Origin: Roseateles amylovorans | GTDB taxonomy: Bacteria; Pseudomonadota; Gammaproteobacteria; Burkholderiales; Burkholderiaceae_C | Direction: 5' to 3' | NCBI RefSeq assembly: GCF_025398155.2 | Contig: NZ_CP104562.2 | Location: 5,828,001 to 5,892,000, forward strand | DNA: 64,000 nucleotides | Notes under the pieces: generated by a model | What the model was told of the DNA's origin: nothing | The model's input: only the letters and a program-made list of their open reading frames with translations | Databases searched by the model: none | Part shown: in pieces, positions 26,691 to 35,496 of the stretch | Numbering within the stretch: the stretch's first letter is position 1 | Layout of the letters: the number at the start of each line of letters is the position of its first letter | Program-made: the position numbers and the translations under genes

Positions 26691-27773
26691 TCAAGTGGTG
26701 TAGAGGCTGCTGCGCTGAAGCCGGTCCAGTGCGTAGGCGACGGCTTCCGCGTCGAACAACTTGCGCTTGCGCGCGCCCGCACCAGCCGCATTTTCAGCTG
26801 GCCAATCGGACAGCGCGTCCAACAAGACATTCACCTCGGGACGCGTTTTTTCTTGGCTCAGAAGCCAATCGACAGAAGCCAGTAGCTCCATGCCAAATGG
26901 CGACTGAAAACCATCGATAAGCTGGTCCGTCGCTTCCAGGGCAGGCAGGAGGTGTTTGACTTCGCTCTTCAAGAACGCCAGCACCACGGCCTTGCGCCCG
27001 TCGTCAAACCAAATCACGTTCGCGGGATCCGCATCGGCGATACGTTTGTCGCTATGCAGATAGCTGCCGTCAAGACTGTCGAGCAACTTGTTCAGATTCA
27101 TCGCATACGGTCCGTATCGATGCGCCTTGAAGTTGAACTTCAGCGGGTTGTCGAGCTGCAGATGCTTGAGGTGACGTTCGAGAAACCACGCCAGTTTCTG
27201 CACTTCCAGCAGGCTGCAATCCATGCCCAGCACGCTGTAGCGTCGCACCATCTCGGCGACCAAGGCCCGCGCGGGGGTCAACGTCTCCACACCCGCCCGC
27301 TTGGCTACGTTCTGATATTGGCTGGTGGGCTCGTAGACGGTGACCTGCACATCCTTCAGATCGCCGAGCGCCGCCTCGATGCGCGCTCGGACCGTCGGCC
27401 AGTCCAGGCCCCCGTTGCCTGCTCCCAGCGGGGGCACTGCGATGGACTTCACTTGACGAGTGACGAGGAAATCGCGGAGATCATCGAGTCCGGCGTCGAT
27501 CCATTCCAGCTTGGATGGCGAGCGCCAATGTTGCTTGGTCGGAAAGTTCACGATCCAGCGGGGGCCGCCAAGCTCAGCGGGTTCGGTCACGAACATCCGA
27601 CCCACCTCGACCTCTTGCGATTTGCAAGCTTCTGAATACAGCTGATAGTTTCGGGCGAACCGTTCCTTGAACATCAAGGCGATGCCCTTGCCCATCACGC
27701 CGACGGTATTGACCGTGTTGACCAGCGCCTCAGCGCCAGACTCCAGCAGGTTGCCTTGGGTATAGGAGATCAT
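26691..27773 (-). CDS. darG: DarG-type macrodomain antitoxin (DNA ADP-ribosyl glycohydrolase)
   Basis: 360 aa. Residues 1 to about 150 are a macrodomain with ITYTQGNLL-like start (MISYTQGNLLESGAEALVN), TVNTVGVMGKGIALMFK (substrate loop) and PPLGAGNGGLDW. The C-terminal 200 residues (LLEVQKLAWFLERHL, FKAHRYGPYAMNLNKLLD) match the second domain of long DarG proteins, which neutralises the DarT toxin. DarG removes ADP-ribose from thymidine in DNA. All of DarG looks intact, but the darT gene whose stop overlaps its ATG has lost most of its coding sequence. G+C is lower than in the flanking genes. Confidence 0.9.
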   Translation of the reverse strand: MISYTQGNLLESGAEALVNTVNTVGVMGKGIALMFKERFARNYQLYSEACKSQEVEVGRMFVTEPAELGGPRWIVNFPTKQHWRSPSKLEWIDAGLDDLRDFLVTRQVKSIAVPPLGAGNGGLDWPTVRARIEAALGDLKDVQVTVYEPTSQYQNVAKRAGVETLTPARALVAEMVRRYSVLGMDCSLLEVQKLAWFLERHLKHLQLDNPLKFNFKAHRYGPYAMNLNKLLDSLDGSYLHSDKRIADADPANVIWFDDGRKAVVLAFLKSEVKHLLPALEATDQLIDGFQSPFGMELLASVDWLLSQEKTRPEVNVLLDALSDWPAENAAGAGARKRKLFDAEAVAYALDRLQRSSLYTT

Positions 27774-27996
27774 CAGAAGTACCAGTTGGGGCGGGAAGCT
27801 CCTGGTTGCCGATGCTCACCCACTCCGCATGCCGGACCTTGCTGCTCGCGCAATGGATGCCGTGGCCAAGAATCCAATCCACGTTATCTCGGTGGGTGAT
27901 GCGCCAGATCAACGCCTTCGCGGAATTGAGTTGGGTATAAATCACAGGGGCGGATGAAGTAATTGGGTGTGACACGCGCTGCGCCTGCGAAAGCAT
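27773..27996 (-). pseudogene. darT: darT toxin remnant with out-of-frame internal deletion
   Basis: From an ATG at 27996 the frame encodes about 67 residues, the last 48 of which match the DarT N-terminus well (YTQLNSAKALIWRITHRDN, WILGHGIHC, WVSIGNQEL). The match then stops. A different frame directly afterwards encodes RPNWYF and a stop (27793-27773), which is the conserved DarT C-terminus, with that stop overlapping the darG ATG (TGATG). Intact DarT has about 210 residues, so roughly 135-150 codons are missing, including the catalytic Glu region, and the join near 27794 is out of frame. The original frame runs on to 27730 inside darG. The product cannot be an active ADP-ribosyltransferase. 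Confidence 0.85.
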
Positions 27997-28012
27997 ATGC
28001 GCGCGCACGGCA

Positions 28013-28711
28013 TCACGAAGTGTGATTGAGCAAACCCAACTGCTCCGGCGACCCCACATTCGCCCAAGCCCCTTCATACAGCTCAGCCGTGACGGCCCGC
28101 GCCCGGATCGCGCGGTCCAGGCTCAGGCGGATGCGCTGATGCTGTCCGGCTGGCACACCGTCGAAGAAGGCGCGGCGGTACAGCCCGATGTTGCTGTAGA
28201 CCTGCAGCTCGCCGTCCAGCGTGGCGAACCCTTGCGGATCGATTCCGAAGTCGCCGACCGGATGCCGAGGTTGCGGCGGTACGAACCACAGATGCGCCAA
28301 CTGCGGACTGGCCGCGAAGGTCGCCGCGATCGAGGCGTCGAAGCAGAAGTCGGGGATGAAGATGTCTGCGGAGACCGCCCAGAAGCAGTCGTCGCCGTCT
28401 GCGCAGAGCAGGTCGAGCGCCGTCGCGATGCCGCCGCCGGTCTCCAGGGCCTGGCCGTAGCGCTGGCCCTCATGGCTGTAGTGCAGCCGCACACCGAAGC
28501 GCGCGCCATCGCCCAGTGTGGCTTCGAACTGCTCCGCCAGCCAGGCCGTGTTGATCACGATGTCGTGAATGCCGGCGGCAGCGAAGGCCTCGATGTGCCA
28601 TTCGATCAAGGGCTTGCCGCGCACCTTCAGCAAGGGCTTGGGGGTGTGGTCGGTCAGCGGCCGCATGCGCTCGCCGCGCCCGGCCGCGAGGATCATCGCT
28701 CGCATCGTCAT
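28013..28711 (-). CDS. murU: Nucleotidyltransferase, MurU-like (MurNAc-1-P uridylyltransferase)
   Basis: 232 aa sugar-phosphate nucleotidyltransferase. The nucleotide-binding signature AMILAAGRGERMRPLTDHTP is followed by KPLLKVRGKPLIEWHIE. A divalent metal Asp is in AVSADIFI, and WANVGSPEQL is at the C-terminus. Size and motifs match MurU, which makes UDP-MurNAc in the cell-wall recycling pathway; other hexose-1-phosphate substrates are possible. ATG 28705 is an alternative start two codons in. Divergent from tkt. Confidence 0.85.
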   Translation of the reverse strand: MTMRAMILAAGRGERMRPLTDHTPKPLLKVRGKPLIEWHIEAFAAAGIHDIVINTAWLAEQFEATLGDGARFGVRLHYSHEGQRYGQALETGGGIATALDLLCADGDDCFWAVSADIFIPDFCFDASIAATFAASPQLAHLWFVPPQPRHPVGDFGIDPQGFATLDGELQVYSNIGLYRRAFFDGVPAGQHQRIRLSLDRAIRARAVTAELYEGAWANVGSPEQLGLLNHTS

Positions 28712-28803
28712 CCCGAAAAATTCTGGCGAAGTGTAGAGGCCTGTCCCGCCAACTCATCGAGGCGGCGGCTGGGGGGCCGACACCTGCATTCAGGGGGAGG
28801 GCC

Positions 28804-28809
28804 TACAAT
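28804..28809 (+). promoter_or_regulatory. Candidate -10 box of tkt
   Basis: TACAAT, one mismatch from TATAAT, 38 bases before the tkt ATG in the divergent murU/tkt gap. No convincing -35 at the right distance is seen, so this is tentative. Confidence 0.4.
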
Positions 28810-28846
28810 TTGGGGTTTGCCCCAACAACTCCTGCCCGGAACCAAC

Positions 28847-30907
28847 ATGGCCGAGACCCGCGCTGCCGCCGTCACCCCAAATACCACCCAGATGGCCAAC
28901 GCCATCCGTGCCCTGGCCATGGACGCCGTCCAGCAAGCCAATTCGGGCCATCCGGGCGCCCCGATGGGCATGGCGGAAATCGCCGTGGCGCTGTGGAAGC
29001 GTCATCTGCGCCACAACCCGGCCAATCCGCACTGGGCCGACCGCGACCGCTTCGTGCTGTCCAATGGCCACGGCTCCATGCTGATCTACGCGCTGCTGCA
29101 CCTGACCGGCTATGACCTGCCGATCGAGCAGCTCAAGGCCTTCCGCCAGCTGCACAGCAAGACCCCGGGCCACCCGGAAGTGGGCATCACCCCCGGCGTC
29201 GAAACCACCACCGGCCCGCTGGGCCAGGGCATCACCAACGCCGTCGGCCTGGCGCTGGCTGAAAAGCAGCTCGCCAAGGAATTCAACCGCGACGGCCACA
29301 CCATCGTCGATCACCACACCTATGTGTTCATGGGTGACGGCTGCCTGATGGAAGGCATCAGCCATGAAGCCTGCTCCCTGGCCGGCGCCTGGAAGCTGAA
29401 CAAGCTGATCGCGATCTACGACGACAACGGCATCTCCATCGACGGCCAGGTCGCCCCCTGGTTCGCCGACGACACCGCCAAGCGTTTCGAGGCCTACGGC
29501 TGGAACGTGGTCGGCCCGGTGGACGGCCATGACGTCGACGCCGTGGATGCCGCCATCGCGCTGGCCAAGACGAGCAAGGACAAGCCCAGCATCGTCATCG
29601 CCAAGACCCACATCGGCAAGGGCAGCCCGAACCGGGCCAACACCTCCAAGGCCCACGGCGAACCGCTGGGCGCCGAAGAAATCAAGCTGACCCGCGAGGC
29701 GCTGGGCTGGTCGCACGAGCCCTTCGTGCTGCCCGCCGAGGTCTATGCCGACTGGGATGCCAAGGCCGCCGGCACCACCGTCGAAGCCGCCTGGGACGAC
29801 CAGTTCGACGCCTACGCCACCGCCTTCCCCGAGCAGGCCGCCGAGTTCTCGCGCCGCATCGCCGGCGTGCTGCCGCCCAACTTCGCCGACGTCGCGGCCC
29901 AGGCCGTCATCGGTGCGCACGACAAGGCCGAGACCGTGGCCACCCGCAAGGCCAGCCAGATCGCCTTGGAAGCCTTCACCGCCGCGCTGCCCGAGCTGCT
30001 GGGTGGATCGGCCGACCTGACCGGCTCCAACCTGACCAACACCAAGAGCACCGCCGCCTTCCGCCTGGAAGCCGACGGCAGCTCCAACGGCGGTCGCCAC
30101 ATCAACTACGGTGTGCGTGAGTTCGGCATGGCCGCGATCATGAACGGCGTGGCGCTGCACGGCGGCTTCATTCCCTACGGCGGCACCTTCCTGACCTTCA
30201 GCGACTACAGCCGCAATGCGATCCGCATGGCCGCGCTGATGAAGCTGCGGGTGATCCATGTCTTCACCCATGACTCGATCGGCCTGGGCGAGGACGGCCC
30301 GACCCACCAGTCGGTGGAACATGTCTCCAGCCTGCGCCTGATCCCGGGCCTGGATGTCTGGCGTCCGGCCGACACCGCCGAGACCGCGGTCGCCTGGACC
30401 ATGGCCATCGCCAATGCCTCGCGCCCCAGCGTGCTGGCCCTGAGCCGCCAGAACCTGGCCTACGGCGTCAAGACCGGCGCCGCCGTCGACGACATCACCA
30501 AGGGCGGCTATGTGCTGAGCGAGCCGGCCGACATCGGCCTGAAGAAGAAGGCCCAGGCCGTGATCATCGCCACCGGCTCCGAAGTCCAGCTGGCGATCCA
30601 GGCCCAGCAGCAACTGGCCGTGGCCGGCATCGCGGTCCGCGTGGTCTCCATGCCCAGCACCAGCGTGTTCGACCGCCAGGACGCCAAGTACAAGAAGAGC
30701 GTGCTGCCGGAAGGCCTGCCGCGCGTGGCCGTGGAAGCCGGCGTCACCGACTACTGGTGGAAGTACGGCGTGTCGGCCGTCGTCGGTCTGGACACCTACG
30801 GCGAATCGGCGCCGGCCAACGTGCTGTTCAAGTACTTCGGCTTCACCCCGGAGAACGTCGCCGACACGGTGAAAGTGGCCATCGGCCACGCCCGACTGAA
30901 GGGCTGA
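28847..30907 (+). CDS. tkt: Transketolase
   Basis: 686 aa, full length. Thiamine diphosphate enzyme of the pentose phosphate/Calvin pathways. Motifs: QQANSGHPGAPMGMAE at the N-terminus, the ThDP motif GDGCLMEGISHEA, FGMAAIMNGVALHGG, and EDGPTHQSVEHVSSLRLIPG in the Pyr domain. It begins MAETRAAAVTPNTTQ at 28847. The long upstream frame to 28022 lies antisense to murU and is not coding. A strong terminator follows. Confidence 0.96.
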   Translation: MAETRAAAVTPNTTQMANAIRALAMDAVQQANSGHPGAPMGMAEIAVALWKRHLRHNPANPHWADRDRFVLSNGHGSMLIYALLHLTGYDLPIEQLKAFRQLHSKTPGHPEVGITPGVETTTGPLGQGITNAVGLALAEKQLAKEFNRDGHTIVDHHTYVFMGDGCLMEGISHEACSLAGAWKLNKLIAIYDDNGISIDGQVAPWFADDTAKRFEAYGWNVVGPVDGHDVDAVDAAIALAKTSKDKPSIVIAKTHIGKGSPNRANTSKAHGEPLGAEEIKLTREALGWSHEPFVLPAEVYADWDAKAAGTTVEAAWDDQFDAYATAFPEQAAEFSRRIAGVLPPNFADVAAQAVIGAHDKAETVATRKASQIALEAFTAALPELLGGSADLTGSNLTNTKSTAAFRLEADGSSNGGRHINYGVREFGMAAIMNGVALHGGFIPYGGTFLTFSDYSRNAIRMAALMKLRVIHVFTHDSIGLGEDGPTHQSVEHVSSLRLIPGLDVWRPADTAETAVAWTMAIANASRPSVLALSRQNLAYGVKTGAAVDDITKGGYVLSEPADIGLKKKAQAVIIATGSEVQLAIQAQQQLAVAGIAVRVVSMPSTSVFDRQDAKYKKSVLPEGLPRVAVEAGVTDYWWKYGVSAVVGLDTYGESAPANVLFKYFGFTPENVADTVKVAIGHARLKG

Positions 30908-30920
30908 TCCACGCCAAGCC

Positions 30921-30947
30921 AAAGGGGTGCCTCGTGCACCCCTTTTT
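30921..30947 (+). terminator. Rho-independent terminator after tkt
   Basis: Ten-base stem AAAGGGGTGC / GCACCCCTTT with a 5-base loop (CTCGT) and a run of five T, 13 bases after the tkt stop. Confidence 0.9.
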
Positions 30948-31122
30948 CATGGCGCACGCCGGCCTTGGATCGCCCCCCATGAATGTGCCAGGCCGTAACC
31001 GGAATCGCTGGCCACGATCTGTTCAAATCAGCGGTTTCGACGGCGTCCAGGCCGTCACCGTCCTCAACACCTCCAACGCCACACCTCCCTCCGTCCAGGT
31101 CCCAACGTCCATCAAGACCACG

Positions 31123-32322
31123 ATGAACTTCGATCTCCAGCGACATGCCCCGGGAGTGGCGCCTCTCTCCACATCGCCCCGCCGTGGCGGCCACCGAGCC
31201 AGTGCACGCAGCCTACCCGCCCGATGGGCAACGACGGCAGGGAAGCCGAAGGGGAAGGCGAAGTCGGCCCAGTACGCGCTGACGGCGCTGAAAGCACTGG
31301 CGGCCTGGGCCACGCTCTGGCTGGCCGCCGGCACCGCGCAGGCGCAGACGGCCGCACCGACCGACATCACGCCCGCGTCCCCCGCGCAATCGCTGAGCTG
31401 CCTGCAACGGCCCGAGCGGGCCCCGTCCTATCCCCAGCGAAGTCGCTACGACCGCACCGGGGGGTTGATGCGACTCAAGCTGCGCTTCGACAAGCCCGAT
31501 GCCCCACCGACGGTGGAAGTGCTGGCCAACACCGCGCGCGAGAACATGCAAGACATCGTTCGGCATTACGTCGCCGGCTATCGGCTGCCCTGCCTGACGC
31601 CGGAGGACGGTGCGGTCGAAGCGGTCCAGGAGTTCCGCTTCAACAACTCGAGCGCCGAACCGCTGCCCGAGCCGATGGCCGCCACCGCTGCCCGCCAACG
31701 GCTGTGCCCGGTACGTCCCGCCGAAGACCTGACGGTGCGCGCGTTCGGGCTCGGCAACGAGCCGCAGCACGTCGTGCTGGCCATGACCTTCGCCGGCGAC
31801 GGCAACCAGCCGCCCGAGCTCAAGGTGCTCTACAGCAACGCCGATGCGTTGGTGCAGGACCAGATGCTGACCTGGGTGCGGGGCTATCGGATGCCGTGCC
31901 GCAAGGCGGGTGAGCCGGCCCAGGTGGTGCAGCAGGTGCTCACCATGCGGCCTCACGGCAAGGCCCGTTATGCGCTCAAGCAGGACAGCTTCACGCTGGT
32001 CGAATTCCTTCGCATGACCGAAAAGCCGGAGACGCTGAAGGCGGATTTCGACTTCGACACCATGCACTGCCCGTTCAAGGTCAACTACCGCTATTACGGT
32101 GCCGCGTTGCCCAGCGAGGTCAGCGCCGGCCGGCCGGTCGACCCCAATCGCATCGCCTTCCTGCGCTGGCTGCGCGAGCGCAAGCTCGACCTCACCGAGC
32201 GCCAGGCCAACGACCTGTTCAGTTCGACCCTGCAGATCACCGTGCCCTGCGGCTCGATGACGCTGGATCCCGCCGACGCCTCGCCGCCCGCCGCGCTCAG
32301 CGCGGCGTCCGCGCCGGGCTGA
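31123..32322 (+). CDS. Exported hypothetical protein with repeated GYRxPC modules
   Basis: 399 aa. A hydrophobic segment ending in LAAGTAQAQ (about residues 50-72) looks like a signal peptide with an unusually long basic leader, so the true start may be further downstream at a non-ATG codon. The mature part has two related modules, one ending VRHYVAGYRLPCL and one ending LTWVRGYRMPCR, each with a preceding strand (VEVLANTAREN, LKVLYSNADAL); a weaker third ends LQITVPCGSM. The shape is reminiscent of TonB C-terminal-like domains, but I do not recognise the family. Located between tkt and gap; 69 bp before gap. Confidence 0.7.
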   Translation: MNFDLQRHAPGVAPLSTSPRRGGHRASARSLPARWATTAGKPKGKAKSAQYALTALKALAAWATLWLAAGTAQAQTAAPTDITPASPAQSLSCLQRPERAPSYPQRSRYDRTGGLMRLKLRFDKPDAPPTVEVLANTARENMQDIVRHYVAGYRLPCLTPEDGAVEAVQEFRFNNSSAEPLPEPMAATAARQRLCPVRPAEDLTVRAFGLGNEPQHVVLAMTFAGDGNQPPELKVLYSNADALVQDQMLTWVRGYRMPCRKAGEPAQVVQQVLTMRPHGKARYALKQDSFTLVEFLRMTEKPETLKADFDFDTMHCPFKVNYRYYGAALPSEVSAGRPVDPNRIAFLRWLRERKLDLTERQANDLFSSTLQITVPCGSMTLDPADASPPAALSAASAPG

Positions 32323-32391
32323 CGCGCCGGGTCCAGCGCCGACGGCGATCGCAGGCCACTCTCTTTTCACTTCACTCCAGGAGACTTCCTC

Positions 32392-33390
32392 ATGACCATC
32401 AAGATCGGCATCAACGGTTTCGGTCGCATCGGCCGCATGGTGTTCCGCGCCGCCGTCGCGAACTTCAAGGACATCCAGATCGTCGGCATCAACGACCTGC
32501 TGGAACCCGACTACCTGGCCTACATGCTCAAGCATGACAGCGTGCATGGCCGCTTCGACGGCGAAGTGGCGGTGGACGGCAACACCCTGATCGTCAACGG
32601 CCAGCGCATCCGCCTGACCCAGGTCAAGGACCCGGCCGAGCTGAAGTGGAACGAAGTCGGCGCCGACATCGTGGTGGAAGCCACCGGCCTGTTCCTGACC
32701 AAGGAAACCGGCGAGAAGCATCTGGCCGCGGGCGCCAAGAAGGTGATCATGTCGGCCCCGTCCAAGGACGACACCCCGATGTTCGTCTACGGCGTCAACC
32801 ACAAGACCTACGCCGGCCAGGCCATCATCTCCAACGCCAGTTGCACGACCAACTGCCTGGCCCCGCTGGCCAAGGTGCTCAACGACAAGTGGGGCATCAA
32901 GCGCGGTTTGATGACCACGGTGCATGCCACCACCGCCACCCAGAAGACGGTGGACGGCCCGTCCAACAAGGACTGGCGCGGTGGCCGCGGCATCCTGGAG
33001 AACATCATCCCCAGCAGCACCGGCGCAGCCAAGGCGGTCGGCGTGGTGATCCCCGAGCTCAACAAGAAGCTCACCGGCATGTCCTTCCGCGTGCCGACCT
33101 CCGACGTGTCGGTGGTCGACCTGACGGTCGAGCTGAACAATGAAGCCAGCTACAAGGACATCTGCGCCGAAATGAAGGCCCAGAGCGAAGGCGCCCTGAA
33201 GGGCGTGCTGGGCTACACCGAGGAGAAGGTGGTGGCCACCGACTTCCGCGGCGACCCGCGCACCTCGATCTTCGACGCCGACGCCGGCATCGCCCTGGAC
33301 GGCACCTTCGTCAAGCTGGTGTCCTGGTATGACAACGAGTGGGGCTACTCCAACAAGGTGCTGGAGATGGTCAAGGTCGTCGCGCAGTAA
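32392..33390 (+). CDS. gapA: Glyceraldehyde-3-phosphate dehydrogenase, type I
   Basis: 332 aa glycolytic/gluconeogenic enzyme. NAD-binding start IKIGINGFGRIGRMVFRAA, catalytic Cys in SNASCTTNCLAP, catalytic His in TTVHATTATQKTVDGPS, C-terminal WYDNEWGYSNKVL. RBS CAGGAG precedes the ATG. Together with tkt it forms a central carbon cluster. Confidence 0.97.
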   Translation: MTIKIGINGFGRIGRMVFRAAVANFKDIQIVGINDLLEPDYLAYMLKHDSVHGRFDGEVAVDGNTLIVNGQRIRLTQVKDPAELKWNEVGADIVVEATGLFLTKETGEKHLAAGAKKVIMSAPSKDDTPMFVYGVNHKTYAGQAIISNASCTTNCLAPLAKVLNDKWGIKRGLMTTVHATTATQKTVDGPSNKDWRGGRGILENIIPSSTGAAKAVGVVIPELNKKLTGMSFRVPTSDVSVVDLTVELNNEASYKDICAEMKAQSEGALKGVLGYTEEKVVATDFRGDPRTSIFDADAGIALDGTFVKLVSWYDNEWGYSNKVLEMVKVVAQ

Positions 33391-33468
33391 GGCGCGCGCC
33401 GCCGGTGCGATGCACGGTGGCGACCCGCCGCCGTGTCGACGGGATCGCACGGCGGCAGGCTCGCGAAA

Positions 33469-33491
33469 TGTCAAATGTGACAAATTGCACA
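33469..33491. promoter_or_regulatory. Candidate CRP-like site overlapping a TGTCA palindrome
   Basis: Two overlapping dyads: TGTCA-AATG-TGACA (33469-33482, perfect) and TGTGA-N6-GCACA (33476-33491), which differs from the CRP consensus TGTGA-N6-TCACA at one core base and carries the AAA flank on the left. The position is after the gapA stop, before the gapA terminator and 135 bp upstream of the protease gene. Further TGTCAA motifs occur at 33551 and 33571. Regulator and target are inferred only. Confidence 0.4.
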
Positions 33492-33504
33492 GATACGGAT
33501 CTCC

Positions 33505-33532
33505 AAAGCCCCGCCAGAGCGGGGCTTTTTTT
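33505..33532 (+). terminator. Rho-independent terminator after gapA
   Basis: Perfect 10-bp stem AAAGCCCCGC / GCGGGGCTTT with loop CAGA and a run of seven T. Confidence 0.92.
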
Positions 33533-33625
33533 CGCGCCTTCGCCAGTTGTGTCAAATCCGTAGCAATTTTTGTCAATCGACCGACCTAAACTGAGCAGAC
33601 CCACGCGTTCCCTGGAGCCGCTCTG

Positions 33626-35416
33626 ATGTCTCTCCGTTTGCTGCTTTCCGTGTCTGCCCTGGCCCTCACCGGCTCGGCGCTGGCGGCGACCCCCGTCGCC
33701 AGTCCCGACAACCAGGCGGACTACGCCCGAGTGATCGTTCGATTCAAGACAGAGGCCGGCTCGGTGAAGGCCAAGCCCCTGGCCGCGCGCGCCACGATCT
33801 ATGAGGCCCGCGATGTCGCCCAGACCCGCGCCACCGTGCTGGGCCTGCGGCACAACGCCGGCTTGACCGCGCGACTGAGCCTGGACACCCGCACTCACGT
33901 CTTCACCGCCCGCGGTCTGAGCTCCAAGCAACTGGCCCAACGGCTGGCGGCGGACAGCGAAGTGGAATCGGTGGAAGTCGACCGCTGGTGGCGTCACTAC
34001 GCCGTGCCGAATGACCCGCTGTACACCACGGCGACCGGCGGCGGTGTGGATGCCGGTCAGTGGTACCTCAAGGCGCCCGACAGCACCCTGATTTCCCCGG
34101 TCAATGCGCCGCTGGCCTGGGACATCTCGACCGGCACCGGCGTCGTGGTCGCGGTGCTGGACACCGGCGCCCGGCTGGACCATCCGGACCTGGCCGGCCA
34201 GTTCTTGCCGGGGTACGACCTGATCGGCCTCACCAGCCCAGGTTCCTCCGCCACCGCAACCGCCAATGACGGCACGGGCGCCGACAGCGACCCGAGCGAT
34301 CCCGGCGACTGGGTCGATCAGGCCGACATCAACAGCGGCTCGCTGGGCACCTCCTGCACCAGCGCAGACATCGCCAGCAGCTCCTGGCACGGCACCCGCG
34401 TGGCGGGCCTGATCGCCGCCTCCACCAACAACGGCCTGGGCATGGCCGGCCTGGCCTATGGCGCCAAGGTCCTGCCAGTTCGGGTGCTGGGCAAGTGCGG
34501 CGGCTGGCAGTCGGACATCGAAGCCGGCATGCGCTGGGCTGCGGGCCTGTACGTACCGGGTCTCCCGCTCAACACCAATGCGGCCAAGGTCATCAACCTG
34601 AGCCTGGGCAGCGACGGAGCCTGCTCGTCCGGTTACCAATCGGCCGTCAATGCCGTCGTCGAAGCGGGGGCCGTGGTGGTGGCCGCGGCGGGCAACGGCG
34701 TGGAAGCCGCGGGATCCTCCCAAGGCGGCGGCATCGCCGTGGGCACACCGGCCAACTGCGCCAATGTGATTGGCGTCGCGGGCCTGCGCCATGCGGGCAC
34801 CAAGGTCGGCTTCTCCAACCTCGGACCGCAGGTGAGCATCAGCGCCCCCGGGGGCAACTGCGTCAACGAGACCGGCGCCTGCCTCTATCCGATGCTGTCG
34901 ACCAGCAACAGCGGCACCAAGGGACCGGTCGCCGCTGACAACACCTACAACTACTCCGGCGTCGGCACCAGTTTCTCGACGCCGCTGGTGAGCGCCACTG
35001 CCGCGCTGATGTTCGCCATCAAGCCGAGCCTCACGCCCGCCCAACTGAAGAGTTTCCTGACGAGCTCGGCCCGCGCCTTCCCGGCGGCCCCGTCGGGTGT
35101 GGCGCAATGCGTGGCCGGCAACAGCGCATCCCCTCAGTTGGAATGCGCCTGCACCACCACCACCTGCGGCGCCGGCATGCTGGACGCCAACGCCGCTGTC
35201 CGCGCCGTACAGGCCTCCCTCACGACCACACCCACGCCGACGCCGACACCAACCCCGGCACCCACCACACCCACCACCGACACGCCCACCTCCTCCAGCG
35301 GTGGCGGTGGCGGCGGCGCGATGAGCGTGCTGTGGCTGGCCGCACTGGCGTCGGCCGCCCTGCTGCTGCGCTGGCCTTCGCGCCGCGTGCCGGCCAGGAT
35401 CGGCCGCCGCCGCTGA
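33626..35416 (+). CDS. Subtilisin-like (S8) serine protease with GlyGly-CTERM tail
   Basis: 596 aa. Signal peptide (residues 1-20, LTGSALAA), an inhibitor/propeptide-like region (about 35-115), then a catalytic domain with the complete triad: Asp in VAVLDTGARLDHPDL, His in SSWHGTRVAGL, Ser in GVGTSFSTPLVSA. A Thr/Pro linker (PTPTPTPTP) leads to a C-terminal SSGGGGGG, one hydrophobic helix (LWLAALASAALLL) and a basic end, which is the GlyGly-CTERM sorting signal processed by rhombosortase in family knowledge. It should be exported, probably via type II secretion. Flanked by terminators on both sides, so a single-gene unit. Confidence 0.93.
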   Translation: MSLRLLLSVSALALTGSALAATPVASPDNQADYARVIVRFKTEAGSVKAKPLAARATIYEARDVAQTRATVLGLRHNAGLTARLSLDTRTHVFTARGLSSKQLAQRLAADSEVESVEVDRWWRHYAVPNDPLYTTATGGGVDAGQWYLKAPDSTLISPVNAPLAWDISTGTGVVVAVLDTGARLDHPDLAGQFLPGYDLIGLTSPGSSATATANDGTGADSDPSDPGDWVDQADINSGSLGTSCTSADIASSSWHGTRVAGLIAASTNNGLGMAGLAYGAKVLPVRVLGKCGGWQSDIEAGMRWAAGLYVPGLPLNTNAAKVINLSLGSDGACSSGYQSAVNAVVEAGAVVVAAAGNGVEAAGSSQGGGIAVGTPANCANVIGVAGLRHAGTKVGFSNLGPQVSISAPGGNCVNETGACLYPMLSTSNSGTKGPVAADNTYNYSGVGTSFSTPLVSATAALMFAIKPSLTPAQLKSFLTSSARAFPAAPSGVAQCVAGNSASPQLECACTTTTCGAGMLDANAAVRAVQASLTTTPTPTPTPTPAPTTPTTDTPTSSSGGGGGGAMSVLWLAALASAALLLRWPSRRVPARIGRRR

Positions 35417-35496
35417 CCGATCAGGCGTCAGCAACGCCGGCTAGCAGAAGGAAAGCGGCGGAAACGCCCCCGTCATCGAGACAACCGGCCAACAAG

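Noticed and set aside
28790..30922. 710-residue minus-strand frame opposite transketolase
   Set aside because: Gly/Val/Asp-rich antisense shadow; tkt has all family motifs on the plus strand.
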